From NCBI GenBank assembly GCA_049642465.1, contig JBAROV010000219.1:62001-126000 (forward strand): a DNA stretch of 64,000 nucleotides, read 5' to 3'. Source of the DNA: CAWDPQ01 sp049642465. GTDB taxonomy: Bacteria > Acidobacteriota > Vicinamibacteria > Vicinamibacterales > 2-12-FULL-66-21. This document shows, piece after piece, positions 15,987-24,993 of this stretch (position 1 is the first letter of the stretch; the number at the start of each line of letters is the position of its first letter). A model generated the notes under the pieces. It had not been told where the DNA came from. It saw only the letters and a program-made list of their open reading frames with translations, and did no database searches. The position numbers and the translations under genes are program-made.

Positions 15987-18482
15987 ATGGTGAAGGGGGC
16001 AGCCAGTCTTTTACTTATTGCATGGCTGCCGGGAGCGCTTGCTTTCAGGCTGCCGCTGTGGAATCGCGAACGCCGGGCGGCGCTCCCGGCTGAAGAACGT
16101 CTGTTCTGGCAAGTCGTCATTAGCATGGCGATCTCGCACGCCGCGGTCCTGGCGCTCGCCGCTGCCCACCGCTACAGCTTTCAACGCCTGCTCGTCCTCG
16201 ACGCCGTGCTGTGCGTCGCCTTCGCGGCTGCGGGACGCTTCCGCCTTCACCTTCGGGCGCCTCACGCAGGCCGGTCCGCTCTGCTCGTGGTTGCGCTCAT
16301 CGCCCTCTCGTCTCTCCGATTCTTTCCTCCCTCCGAATACATCATCGGCGGAAGGGATCCCGGCAGCTACATCAACGAAGGCATCGTCATCGCGCAGCGC
16401 GGCACGCTCGTCTATGAGGATCCGACTGTCGCGTCGGTAGCGCCCTTTGCCCGAGACCTCTTCTTCCCGTCGCATGGACGTGCTGACTATTACGGCACGC
16501 GGTTCATGGGCTTTTTCATCCAGGATCCTGACAGCGGCCGCGTCGTCGGACAGTTTCCGCACCTTCTGCCCGCATCGGTCGCGATGGGCTATGGGATCGA
16601 CGGTCTGACCGGGGCGCGCTATGTGTTGGGCATCTGGGCAACACTTGGCGTTCTCGCGGTCTACTTTGCCGGCGCGCGCTGGTTGGGCCGGCCAGCGGCG
16701 GTCACAGCCGCGGCACTTCTCACCTTGAACGTCATTGAAGTCTGGTTCGGGCGGTATCCGAATGCCGAAGTCGTGATGCAGGCACTGGTATTCGCCGGGT
16801 TGCTGGCGAATGCACGGGCGCACTTCGACGCGCCCGAAGCGGATCGATTCTTCGCGGCTGTCGCCGGGGCTCTCTTTGGTCTGTTGTTGTTCCTGCGATT
16901 CGACGCGATTCTGGCGATTGGCGCCGTGCTCTGCGGCAACCTCCTCGGGGGGGTTCGTGGCCGCCGCATGTCGTTCGTGTTCGTGGGGGCGCTGGCGGTC
17001 ACGATGGCGCTCGGCGCGCTTTATCTTCTGGGACCGATGCGCGCGTACGCGACCTACCCGATCGAGTTCGTCAAGAACCTCCGATGGTGGCACGTCACAT
17101 TGCTGGGTCTCGCTGCTCTCGGCGGCGTGGCGCTTCTGATCGTCGCGCACAGGATCCCAAGGTTCCGTCAGACGGTGGAACGCGGACTCCCGCTCGCCCT
17201 GATCGGACTCGTCTGGATCCTGGCTATCTATGCGCTCTTCTTGCGGACACCGGCTGGCAAGCTCGCCCTTGAAAACGCGTATGCGCTACGCATGTTTGCG
17301 TCTTTCTATGTGACCCTTCCGTGCGTGGCCGCTGCGCTGGTCGGCTACGCGCTCGTCACGCGACGCCGGTTCTGGCACGACCCAGCCATGATCATCACGA
17401 TCACGCTCTTCTCGGTGTTCTTCTTCTACAAGATCCGGATTCACGCCGAGCACTTCTGGGCCGCGCGACGCTTTCTGCCGGTCATCCTCCCCGGGACCCT
17501 TCTGCTCGCGTGCGCCGCCGCAACCTGGGGACTGCTGCGTCCGTCTCGGCGTGGACGCATGGTCAGTGGGCTGATTGGATTCATCTTCATCGCGGTTCTC
17601 GCGGTGCAATACGTCCGGGCATCAGCCCCCGTGGCGCGCCACGTCGAGTACGCCGGACTGATCCCTCACGTCGAAGCGCTGGCACGCATGATTGGTGATC
17701 GGGACCTGCTGCTCGTGGAGGCGCGCGATGCGCAATCAGACGCACACGTCTTTGCCATGCCGCTGGCCTACATCTACGACCGCAGCGTTCTGGTCCTCAA
17801 CTCGGCGGCCCCGGACCTTCCGACGTTTGCGGCGTTCTATGAATGGGCGCGGACACGATACCAGCATGTCTATTTCCTTGGCGGCGGTGGAACGCTGTTG
17901 CTGTCTCGGCGCTCGAGCGCCCCGTTTGTCTCCTCCGTTCGTTTTCACGTTCCCGAATACGCATCGGCTTTCAATGCGTACCCGACAGGCGTGCGTCAGA
18001 AGCAATACGACTTCGGCTTGTACGAGTTGATGCCACGCAAGCCTGCGGATCCGGGTTTGTGGTTCAACCTCGACGTGGGATTTCGGGATGACCTGCACGT
18101 GCTGCGCTTCCATGCAAAGGAATTTGCTTCCGGGGAAACGATGCGGTGGTCGCAGGAACAGTCGGTCGTTTCAGTGACGCTGATCAACCCGAATGCGCGC
18201 GAGGTCGTGTTGGTGATGAGTAACGGAGGGAGACCGCAGGGATTGCCGCCCGCAGACGTTGCGGTATCGCTCAACGATCGACCGCTTGGAACGGTACGGG
18301 TCGTGGACGGATTTCATCCTTACACGTTCGCGGTCCCCAGCGCTGTGGCCGCCGCGGCCACCGAGTCTGATGCGCCGGCGAGGCTGACGCTGCGCACGGC
18401 CACGTGGCGGCCTCGCGACGTGCTGGGCGTCTCCGACGATCGCCGGCTCGGCGTCATGGTCGATCGCGTGCAGGTAAGATAG
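15987..18482 (+). CDS. Large GT-C-like membrane protein with C-terminal beta-rich domain
   Basis: An 831-residue protein. About 13 hydrophobic segments fill residues 1-550. The first large loop carries GGRDPGSYINEG, an acidic-residue site at the place where GT39/GT83 enzymes bind the polyprenyl-phosphate donor. Residues from about 690 to the end are soluble and beta-rich and end in DDRRLGVMVDRVQV. This end resembles a loop domain in the protein at 39142-41016, so it is probably an extracytoplasmic module binding or positioning substrate. The exact family is not recognised. It starts 6 bp after the aminotransferase stop. Confidence 0.7.
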   Translation: MVKGAASLLLIAWLPGALAFRLPLWNRERRAALPAEERLFWQVVISMAISHAAVLALAAAHRYSFQRLLVLDAVLCVAFAAAGRFRLHLRAPHAGRSALLVVALIALSSLRFFPPSEYIIGGRDPGSYINEGIVIAQRGTLVYEDPTVASVAPFARDLFFPSHGRADYYGTRFMGFFIQDPDSGRVVGQFPHLLPASVAMGYGIDGLTGARYVLGIWATLGVLAVYFAGARWLGRPAAVTAAALLTLNVIEVWFGRYPNAEVVMQALVFAGLLANARAHFDAPEADRFFAAVAGALFGLLLFLRFDAILAIGAVLCGNLLGGVRGRRMSFVFVGALAVTMALGALYLLGPMRAYATYPIEFVKNLRWWHVTLLGLAALGGVALLIVAHRIPRFRQTVERGLPLALIGLVWILAIYALFLRTPAGKLALENAYALRMFASFYVTLPCVAAALVGYALVTRRRFWHDPAMIITITLFSVFFFYKIRIHAEHFWAARRFLPVILPGTLLLACAAATWGLLRPSRRGRMVSGLIGFIFIAVLAVQYVRASAPVARHVEYAGLIPHVEALARMIGDRDLLLVEARDAQSDAHVFAMPLAYIYDRSVLVLNSAAPDLPTFAAFYEWARTRYQHVYFLGGGGTLLLSRRSSAPFVSSVRFHVPEYASAFNAYPTGVRQKQYDFGLYELMPRKPADPGLWFNLDVGFRDDLHVLRFHAKEFASGETMRWSQEQSVVSVTLINPNAREVVLVMSNGGRPQGLPPADVAVSLNDRPLGTVRVVDGFHPYTFAVPSAVAAAATESDAPARLTLRTATWRPRDVLGVSDDRRLGVMVDRVQVR

Positions 18483-18491
18483 CCGGAGATC

Positions 18492-19661
18492 ATGTCTTCC
18501 CATCTGCAGATCTACGACCCGCGCGAACGCGCGGTCGTGGGTGCTGCTGACATAGGGCTTCGCGCGGTCGCTCCCCTGTTGCGGCTGTTGAGGCGGACCG
18601 CGCCGAGCGATCCACGACGCATTCTGCTCATGCGCATCGAGCGGATTGGCGATCTGCTGATGGCGCTCGAAGCGATCACCGATGTCGTCTTCGCCGCGCC
18701 GGACGCGTCGATCGATCTGGTCGTCGGAAGCTGGAACGAGCGTCTTGCGAAAGCGATACCCGGCATTCATCGAGTGGAAACGCTCGATGCGGCGTGGCTG
18801 GCGCGCGACGGGCAAGGTCTCGGACTGCCGCGGCTCCTGTCACGTGCGCGGGCATGGCGGTCGCGTCAGTACGATCTGGCAATCAATTTCGAACCTGACA
18901 TCCGAACTCAGATCCTGGTCGCCAGGTCGGGCGCCGCTCGGATCGCCGGGTTCTCGAGTGGAGGCGGTGGTCCCTTGCTGGATGTTGCGGTGGATTTCGA
19001 TCCAAGCGCTCGCACCAGCGACAACGCGCGACGCCTGGTCGCGGCAGCCCTCGCCGTGCCGGCGCGCCCCCAGCCGGCACGACTTGATATTCCAGCCGGC
19101 GCGCGCGAACGAGCGCGTGAGTTGCTGCGAGGGTGCCGCTCTCCACTGGTGGGAGTGCACGCGAGCGGCGGGCGCGAGATCAAACAGTGGCCGCCTGAAC
19201 GTTTTGCGGACGTCGCCGTCCGGCTTGCGCACGAACGCGGCGCGACGATCGTGCTCACGGGTAGCGCCGCGGATAAACCCCTGATTGATGTTGTCCGGGC
19301 AAGATTGGCATCGGTTCCCACCGTTGATGTTTCAGGGGGGGTCGATCTCCTGACGCTCTCTGCAGTTTTGGAAAGTCTGGATGTGTTCGTGACCGGGGAC
19401 ACCGGACCCATGCATCTGGCCGCGGCCGTCGGAACTCCTGTCGTTGCCGTGTTCGGGCCGTCCGATCCGGCACGGTACGCCCCTCTCGGCGATCGGCATC
19501 GGATCGTGCGCATCGATTTGCCCTGCAGTCCGTGTAACCGCATCCGTCTGCCGCCCGAGCGTTGCGTCGGTCATACTCCTGACTGCCTGGCGGGAATCGA
19601 CGCAGAACGCATGTTTCAGGCCACAGTGCAGGCACTGAATGCCCCTGTCGCCACCCCATGA
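18492..19661 (+). CDS. GT9 heptosyltransferase-like glycosyltransferase
   Basis: A 389-residue protein of the ADP-heptose:LPS heptosyltransferase family. The N-terminal domain opens with ILLMRIERIGDLLMALEAI, the usual RxxxxGD pattern. The C-terminal domain has VGVHASGGREIKQWPPERFADVA and the GT9 signature VTGDTGPMHLAAAVGTPVVAVFGPSDPARYAP near 297-327. A Cys-rich end (PCSPCNRIRLPPERCVGHTPDCL) is also common in this family. In Gram-negatives these enzymes add core sugars to lipopolysaccharide in the cytoplasm, which supports a surface glycolipid role for the locus. Confidence 0.9.
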   Translation: MSSHLQIYDPRERAVVGAADIGLRAVAPLLRLLRRTAPSDPRRILLMRIERIGDLLMALEAITDVVFAAPDASIDLVVGSWNERLAKAIPGIHRVETLDAAWLARDGQGLGLPRLLSRARAWRSRQYDLAINFEPDIRTQILVARSGAARIAGFSSGGGGPLLDVAVDFDPSARTSDNARRLVAAALAVPARPQPARLDIPAGARERARELLRGCRSPLVGVHASGGREIKQWPPERFADVAVRLAHERGATIVLTGSAADKPLIDVVRARLASVPTVDVSGGVDLLTLSAVLESLDVFVTGDTGPMHLAAAVGTPVVAVFGPSDPARYAPLGDRHRIVRIDLPCSPCNRIRLPPERCVGHTPDCLAGIDAERMFQATVQALNAPVATP

Positions 19662-21514
19662 GCCTCGACGTCGTACTGCTGATCGAACGCAAGGACGATT
19701 CGCGGCAGGTCAGGCTCGAGGACTACCTCGAGGCGGCCGACGAAGAAGCGGCGGAGACCGAAGCCTACGCCTGGATCAAAGGTCTGCGACACGCACGCGT
19801 ATCCGGCCAACCTTTGCGCGAGCGCTTCACCTATCGCGGAGACAGCCTCTGGTGGTTTGCCGAGCTCTATTTGCACAAGGAACAAGCGATCCTGACGCTC
19901 TTTCGCGCAATTCGCGCTGCTGAGGCGCTGCTTGCACGAGAACAGCCGCGTGCGATTCGCTTCACCGCGTGCGGCCGCGCCGCGCACACGGCGGTGACTG
20001 CAGTCGCAGCCGCGCATGGGGTCCATTGCGATCCGATACCGGACAGCCGTGCGAAACGGCGGGTGGTGATGGATGCTCGCAGCTCGGCGCTGGCGTTCAT
20101 GGCCATGGCATCACCTGGACGTCCACGCCGTTCGCCCGAGCGCATGACGACGGCAATCGGTGCATTCGTTCACCGGGCGTTCTGGAAGGCGGGTGGTGAG
20201 GACGATGGCAGTGCGGAGTCGTATATCGGACCGGTGTTGCACGAACTGGAGCAGCGTCTCCCGGCGGCTGTTCGCTACGTTGGCCTCGGGCCCTCCACGA
20301 ACTTTCGTGCGCGCCGATGGTGGCGCCAGACGCCAGAACAAACGCGACGAATTGTGCCGATCGAGCGGCTGGTCCCGCGTCGCCAGATGCGAGGGTCGTG
20401 GCAGCTGTGGAAGACTCGGCATGCGATCCGGCGCGAACTCTCATCCTGCGAGGAGATTCGTCGAGCGGCCGTCATCCACGGCTACGACTGCTGGCCCATC
20501 GTCCGAGAAGCGCTGGATGGGATCGCGCTTCTGCAGTTTCCATGGTCGGCGCGGGCGATGGACGAAGCCGGCGCCGCGCTTGACGTGATTCAGCCGCGGG
20601 TCGCGATCACCTACGCCGAGGCCGGCGGCTGGGGGCGAGCGCTCGCGCTCGAGGCGCGGCGACGCAATGTGCCGCTCGTCGGGCTCCAACACGGTTTCAT
20701 CTACCGGCACTGGTTGAACTACCGTCACGAACCGGACGAAATGGTGGCCTCCGTCAGTCAACCCTCGGACCGTGGCTTCCCCATTCCGGCGCTGACGCTC
20801 GTATTTGACGAATTCGCCGCTCGACACCTGGTGGAGGCTGGACGATTTCCCGAAAGCACCATCGCTGTGACCGGGAGCCCTCGCCTCGATGCGGTTGCGG
20901 CCGAATCGGCGAACCTTCCAGCCGACGCGCTGGCGAACGCGCGGCGCGAAGCCGGTGCGACTGAGTCAGATGCGCTGGTCCTCGTCGCGTCCAAGTACTC
21001 GCAGATTCGAGGTCAGCTGGCGGCGCTGCTCGACGCGTTGCGCGGCTGCGAAGGCGTGCGGGCGGTCATCAAAACGCACCCGGCAGAAACGCCGGAACCC
21101 TATCTGGCCGCTGCGGCGGCAACAGCAAACGTCCGCGTCCTTCCTGCTTCGTCGCCGCTCGCTCCTCTGCTGCGCGCGGCGCGGCTTGTCGTCACCGTCA
21201 ACTCGACCATCGCCATCGATGCAATGGTCCTGGGCATTCCCGCGCTCGCGGTGGGGCTGCCGAACAACCTGAGCCCCTTCGTCGAGGCGGGAGCGATGGC
21301 CGGGTCACGTTCGCGCGAGGAAATCGAGCAGGCCCTCCGTCGTGTCCTGTATGATGAAGGGTTCCGTCAGCAGCTCAAAACTGCTGCGAGCGCCCTGACG
21401 ATTCGCTACGGAATCGTCGCCGATGGACGATCGGCCGAACGCTCGGCGTCGGCGATTCTTGAACTGGCCGGCCTCGCGCCGGCGACTGGGCAAAGACATT
21501 CTCTGTCCCGATAA
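19658..21514 (+). CDS. Putative GT-B-like surface polysaccharide protein, family not recognised
   Basis: A 618-residue protein without membrane segments. I do not recognise a named family. The C-terminal third looks like the donor half of a GT-B transferase: VALVASKYSQ-like start, VIKTHPAETPEPY, then LLRAARLVVTVNSTIAIDAMVLGIPALAVGLP near 508-540, reminiscent of CDP-glycerophosphotransferases and Kdo-type capsule enzymes. A middle segment GLQHGFIYRHWLNYRHEPDEM is also typical of such proteins. It overlaps the GT9 gene by 4 bp, so a cytoplasmic glycan-assembly role is likely. It could instead be an epimerase-like fold. Confidence 0.6.
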   Translation: MSLDVVLLIERKDDSRQVRLEDYLEAADEEAAETEAYAWIKGLRHARVSGQPLRERFTYRGDSLWWFAELYLHKEQAILTLFRAIRAAEALLAREQPRAIRFTACGRAAHTAVTAVAAAHGVHCDPIPDSRAKRRVVMDARSSALAFMAMASPGRPRRSPERMTTAIGAFVHRAFWKAGGEDDGSAESYIGPVLHELEQRLPAAVRYVGLGPSTNFRARRWWRQTPEQTRRIVPIERLVPRRQMRGSWQLWKTRHAIRRELSSCEEIRRAAVIHGYDCWPIVREALDGIALLQFPWSARAMDEAGAALDVIQPRVAITYAEAGGWGRALALEARRRNVPLVGLQHGFIYRHWLNYRHEPDEMVASVSQPSDRGFPIPALTLVFDEFAARHLVEAGRFPESTIAVTGSPRLDAVAAESANLPADALANARREAGATESDALVLVASKYSQIRGQLAALLDALRGCEGVRAVIKTHPAETPEPYLAAAAATANVRVLPASSPLAPLLRAARLVVTVNSTIAIDAMVLGIPALAVGLPNNLSPFVEAGAMAGSRSREEIEQALRRVLYDEGFRQQLKTAASALTIRYGIVADGRSAERSASAILELAGLAPATGQRHSLSR

Positions 21515-21528
21515 ACGAGGAGTGTGCA

Positions 21529-22491
21529 TTGCGGGTGCTGATTACCGGAGGGGCGGGCTTTATCGGCTCGCACCTGGCCGAGGCCCTTCTGAACCGGGGA
21601 GACGAAGTTTTCGTTCTCGACAATCTGTCCACCGGGTCGATCGACAACATCGGTCATTTGAAGGGGCATCCGCGCTTTCACTACACGATCGACAGCGTAA
21701 CGAACGAACCGCTGCTGGCGGAACTCATCGATCGTTGCGACACGGTCGTCCACCTCGCGGCGGCGGTCGGCGTGAAGCTCATCGTCGAAGCGCCCGTTCA
21801 TACGATTGAGACCAACGTCCACGGCACGGAAGTCGTGCTGAAGCACGCCAACAAGAAGAAGAAGCTGGTGCTGGTCGCGTCAACCTCGGAGGTCTACGGC
21901 AAAAGCGTCGAGGTGCCGTTCCGCGAGGACGCCGACCTGGTACTCGGCCCCACAGGCAAGCACCGGTGGGCGTACGCGTGCAGCAAGATGATCGACGAGT
22001 TCCTGGCCCTGGCGTACTGGAAAGAGCGGAAGTTGCCGGTCATCATCGTCCGGCTGTTCAATACCGTGGGACCCCGGCAGACCGGGCAGTACGGAATGGT
22101 GATTCCGACGCTCGTGCGACAGGCCCTGGCCGGTCAACCGCTGACCGTATTCGGCGACGGCACCCAATCGCGGAGCTTCACCTACGTCGGGGATGTTGTA
22201 CGCGCTATGGTAGCCTTGATCAACGAGCCCCGCGCAGTCGGCCAGGTGTTCAACATCGGAAACGGCACCGAGATCACGATTAGCGAGCTTGCCGCCAAGG
22301 TCAAGGCGATGACGGCCAGCAGCTCGGCCATCGTTCGTGTGCCGTACGACCAGGCATACGAGGCCGGCTTCGAAGACATGCCGCGGCGGGTGCCGGATAT
22401 CTCGAAGCTGCGCGAGCTTGTCGGTTACGAACCAACCGTCGAGCTCGACGAGATTCTCGCGCGGGTCATCGAATACTTCCGCCAACAGTAA
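21529..22491 (+). CDS. NAD-dependent nucleotide-sugar epimerase (UDP-glucose 4-epimerase-like)
   Basis: A 320-residue extended short-chain dehydrogenase beginning at TTG 21529, with GAGGAG about 8 nt upstream. The Rossmann loop is ITGGAGFIGSHLAEALL near residue 4. The catalytic triad is intact: Ser in VASTSEVYG and YACSK near 148-152. The QTGQYGMVIPTLVRQAL and QSRSFTYVGDVVRAM motifs fit GalE- and Uxs/Gne-like enzymes. The product is a cytoplasmic nucleotide sugar. It differs from the other epimerase-like gene at 13867 in keeping the catalytic Tyr. Its TAA overlaps the next ATG. Confidence 0.88.
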   Translation: MRVLITGGAGFIGSHLAEALLNRGDEVFVLDNLSTGSIDNIGHLKGHPRFHYTIDSVTNEPLLAELIDRCDTVVHLAAAVGVKLIVEAPVHTIETNVHGTEVVLKHANKKKKLVLVASTSEVYGKSVEVPFREDADLVLGPTGKHRWAYACSKMIDEFLALAYWKERKLPVIIVRLFNTVGPRQTGQYGMVIPTLVRQALAGQPLTVFGDGTQSRSFTYVGDVVRAMVALINEPRAVGQVFNIGNGTEITISELAAKVKAMTASSSAIVRVPYDQAYEAGFEDMPRRVPDISKLRELVGYEPTVELDEILARVIEYFRQQ

Positions 22492-23459
22492 TGTCCGGAC
22501 ACAAACACGCTTTCGGTATCAAGACACGCGCCCGGCGCGTGGTCGAATCCGCACTGCGAAGCCAGGCGAAGCCTGTCCGGCGGCTGCTGCTCGCAACCGG
22601 GCGCGATCGCTCGCCGGTGCTCCCCGAAATCGTACAGATCGAAAGCACGAATCTCTGCAACGCCAAGTGTGTGTTCTGCCCTCGCGACGAGATGCACCGT
22701 AAGCAGGGGGTGATGTCGTTCGATCTCTTCTGCAAAATTGTGGACGAGTGCGTCGAACTTGGGATCACGCACGTCCGCGTCCACAACTACGGCGAGCCGT
22801 TCATGGACCGCCAGCTGACCGAGAAAGTCCGCTACGCCAAGCAGAAGGGGATCCGCGAGGTCGGGATGATCAGCAACGGATCCCTGATTACCGAAAACGT
22901 GGCGCGCGAGATGATCGAGGCGGGCCTCGACGCGATCAATATCAGCGTGGACGCGTCAGGGCGGGAGGTCTTCGACGCCACGCGCATTGGCCTGAATTAC
23001 GACAAGGTCATCGCGAATATCGAGCGGCTCGTCCGCATTCGGTCCGAGCTTGGCCGGAAGCGTCCCAAACTGATTCTCAGTTTTGTACGGCAGAACAACT
23101 CGGCAGACGAGCAGGCGTTCATCGAGCACTGGCGCAGCGTGGCTGACAAGATTCACATTACCGATCTTCACAATTGGGCCGGCACGCTCAATCGCGAGTC
23201 CGATGTGAATTACCCGTGCTACCGTCCATGGCTGACGTTCACCGTCCTGTGGGACGGGCGGGTGTCGCTCTGTTGCGCGGATTTCGACGGCAGAACGGTG
23301 CTCGGCGATCTCAACACGTCCACGATCCGCGAAGTCTGGAACGCCGAACCCTACGTCGCGGTACGTCGCGCGCACCTGGAGAGCGGCGGCCCCGACATCT
23401 GCCGCTCCTGCGATCTCCCCCGCAAAGACTCCCCCCTCTGGATTACGAAGCTCACGTAG
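22491..23459 (+). CDS. Radical SAM protein with SPASM-type C-terminal cluster
   Basis: A 322-residue protein. The radical SAM Cys motif is CNAKCVFC (CxxxCxxC) at about 54-61, preceded by IVQIEST. HNYGEPFMD is the GGEP-like SAM-binding segment. The C-terminus has cysteines in CYRPW, LCCADFDG and CRSCDLP, an auxiliary Fe-S region like the SPASM/Twitch domain. LGDLNTSTIREVWNAEPY is a common SPASM phrase. Substrate unknown; its place in a glycan locus suggests sugar or glycopeptide modification. It overlaps the epimerase by one base. Confidence 0.85.
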   Translation: MSGHKHAFGIKTRARRVVESALRSQAKPVRRLLLATGRDRSPVLPEIVQIESTNLCNAKCVFCPRDEMHRKQGVMSFDLFCKIVDECVELGITHVRVHNYGEPFMDRQLTEKVRYAKQKGIREVGMISNGSLITENVAREMIEAGLDAINISVDASGREVFDATRIGLNYDKVIANIERLVRIRSELGRKRPKLILSFVRQNNSADEQAFIEHWRSVADKIHITDLHNWAGTLNRESDVNYPCYRPWLTFTVLWDGRVSLCCADFDGRTVLGDLNTSTIREVWNAEPYVAVRRAHLESGGPDICRSCDLPRKDSPLWITKLT

Positions 23460-23505
23460 AAAAAGGGAAAAGGCCGTCCAGCTCGATCGGCCGTCCTACC
23501 AGGCG

Positions 23506-23511
23506 TATACT
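23506..23511 (+). promoter_or_regulatory. Possible -10 box upstream of the STN-like gene
   Basis: TATACT matches the -10 consensus at 5 of 6 and lies 25 nt before the ATG at 23537, in a 77-bp intergenic gap. No good -35 is visible at 16-18 bp upstream. GGAGA is positioned as a ribosome binding site 8 nt before the ATG. Confidence 0.4.
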
Positions 23512-23536
23512 GAACTTCTCCCTGGAGACACGCGAA

Positions 23537-24238
23537 ATGTTGAAATTCCCCCGCTGCCTGGCGTTTACGGCGGTTATCGCAGGTGCTTTCAGTGTCACGC
23601 CGGCTGCGGCGCAGCAGGAACTGAAGCTGAGCATGGCAAACGGACGAGTCACGCTCGTCGCTCGCGACGTACCGGTTCGCCAAATCCTCGCGGAATGGGC
23701 GCGAATTGGCGATACCCGAATCGTGAACGGCGACAAATTGATGGGCCCGCCCGTTACCCTCGAACTCGTCGATTATCCGGAAGGGCGTGCGCTCGACCTC
23801 ATCCTGCGTCAGGCCGCAGGCTACATGGCGGCACCGCGGCCGGCGAATTCGGCAGGCGCATCGGTGTACGACCGGATCATGATTCTGCCGACGAGCAGAC
23901 CCCCGGCCGTCACAGCGGTCGCGACACCGCCTGCGTACAATCGCAATCTGATGCCGCAACCCATGCCGCAGCCGGTAGAAGACGATGACCGCGAACCGGC
24001 GGATCAAGGAGCCGTGCCGCCACCTGGTATGGTGCCGCAGGGCATGCCATTCCCTGGCCAGCCTCCACTCCCCGGTGCGCAGCAGGGGCCGCAACAGCAG
24101 CAACCGGTCTTCACGGCTCCGCGTCCAGGCATGATGCCGCCGCCGACGCCACAGCCCGGCGCGCCCAATCCGTACGCGCCGCCTGGAACCCGGCCGCAGG
24201 TTCCTCCTGGTCGGCCCGGCGGGCAGGAAGGCGCATAG
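23537..24238 (+). CDS. Secreted STN-like protein with Pro/Gln-rich tail
   Basis: A 233-residue protein with a clear signal peptide (MLKFPRCLAFTAVIAGAFSVTPAAAQ, cleavage after AAA near 25). Residues about 30-100 resemble the secretin/TonB short N-terminal (STN) domain: VTLVARDVPVRQILAEWARIG, then LVDYPEGRALDLILRQ. The rest is low-complexity, rich in Pro, Gln, Gly and Met (GMPFPGQPPLPGAQQGPQQ). No secretin or TonB receptor body follows. The protein should be periplasmic. Function unknown; an adaptor for an export or surface-assembly complex is a guess. Confidence 0.7.
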   Translation: MLKFPRCLAFTAVIAGAFSVTPAAAQQELKLSMANGRVTLVARDVPVRQILAEWARIGDTRIVNGDKLMGPPVTLELVDYPEGRALDLILRQAAGYMAAPRPANSAGASVYDRIMILPTSRPPAVTAVATPPAYNRNLMPQPMPQPVEDDDREPADQGAVPPPGMVPQGMPFPGQPPLPGAQQGPQQQQPVFTAPRPGMMPPPTPQPGAPNPYAPPGTRPQVPPGRPGGQEGA

Positions 24239-24267
24239 AGCGCAGACGCGGCGGGAAACTGCCGCGC

Positions 24268-24273
24268 TACAAT
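24268..24273 (+). promoter_or_regulatory. Possible -10 box 8 nt before the methyltransferase ATG
   Basis: TACAAT (5 of 6 to consensus) ends 8 nt before ATG 24282, and no Shine-Dalgarno lies between. If used, transcription would begin at or next to the start codon, giving a leaderless message. No -35 match is visible. Confidence 0.35.
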
Positions 24274-24281
24274 CTGTCTTC

Positions 24282-24989
24282 ATGAACGGCGCCCCCGTCG
24301 TCCGGCGCGGTGAGTATGCCGCGCGGGGCGACTATCATCGCGCGCCAGATCCTGACTGGGACTATTACCCGACGTACCTCGCCAAGCTGACAGCCGTCCG
24401 CCGCTGGCTGGACCGCTTGCCTGCGGACACTCGCGTCCTGGATGCCGGATGCGGGGAAGGCGTGCTCGTTGAGGAATACGCGTCCAGGTTGCGGATTGAA
24501 GGTCTCGACGAAAACTATTCGTCGGCGAGAGTGCGGATCGGTTCGCTACTCGCGCTGCCGTACGACAATGGGACTTTCGATCGCGCGATGTGTCTCGACG
24601 TACTCGAGCACCTGACATTCGACGAACAGCCCAAAGCGTTGGCCGAACTGTCGCGTGTGCTGCGGTCTGGCGGAGAATTGCTCGTGTCCGTGCCAAACCT
24701 CGCGCACTTGCAGTCGCGCGTGCATTTTCTCCTGACCGGTCGATTGATTCGAACGGCATCGCCCCAGAAGCACCCCGGCGATCGGCCCGCGCGCGAATAC
24801 ATCCAGCTCGCGGAACAGTCCGGACTGATGCTCCTCGCGCGCAAGGGTATCTTCCCCACGATCCCGGTGCTGACGCGCCTGATCCGACGCAATCCGCGTG
24901 CGCTGCTCCCGCTGCATCGGTGGCTCACGCGACTCCTGCCAATTCCCGGGTGGTGCTTCCTGAACCTCCTCACGTTCCGGAAACGCTGA
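24282..24989 (+). CDS. Class I SAM-dependent methyltransferase
   Basis: A 235-residue Rossmann-fold methyltransferase. Motif I is VLDAGCGEGVLVEEYA at about 50-65. The post-motif segment GSLLALPYDNGTFDRAMCLDVLEHL and the following LAELSRVLRSGGELLVSVPNL are typical of the Methyltransf_11 group. The C-terminus is Arg-rich and ends in a hydrophobic stretch. No substrate can be assigned; glycan or lipid methylation fits the context. A flippase gene follows after 4 bp. Confidence 0.85.
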   Translation: MNGAPVVRRGEYAARGDYHRAPDPDWDYYPTYLAKLTAVRRWLDRLPADTRVLDAGCGEGVLVEEYASRLRIEGLDENYSSARVRIGSLLALPYDNGTFDRAMCLDVLEHLTFDEQPKALAELSRVLRSGGELLVSVPNLAHLQSRVHFLLTGRLIRTASPQKHPGDRPAREYIQLAEQSGLMLLARKGIFPTIPVLTRLIRRNPRALLPLHRWLTRLLPIPGWCFLNLLTFRKR

Positions 24990-24993
24990 GGCC

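Noticed and set aside
23460..23536. Possible RNA gene or terminator in the gap after the radical SAM gene.
   Set aside because: GGCCGTCC-like stretches are present but no stable hairpin with a T-run is formed; only a -10-like box is supportable.
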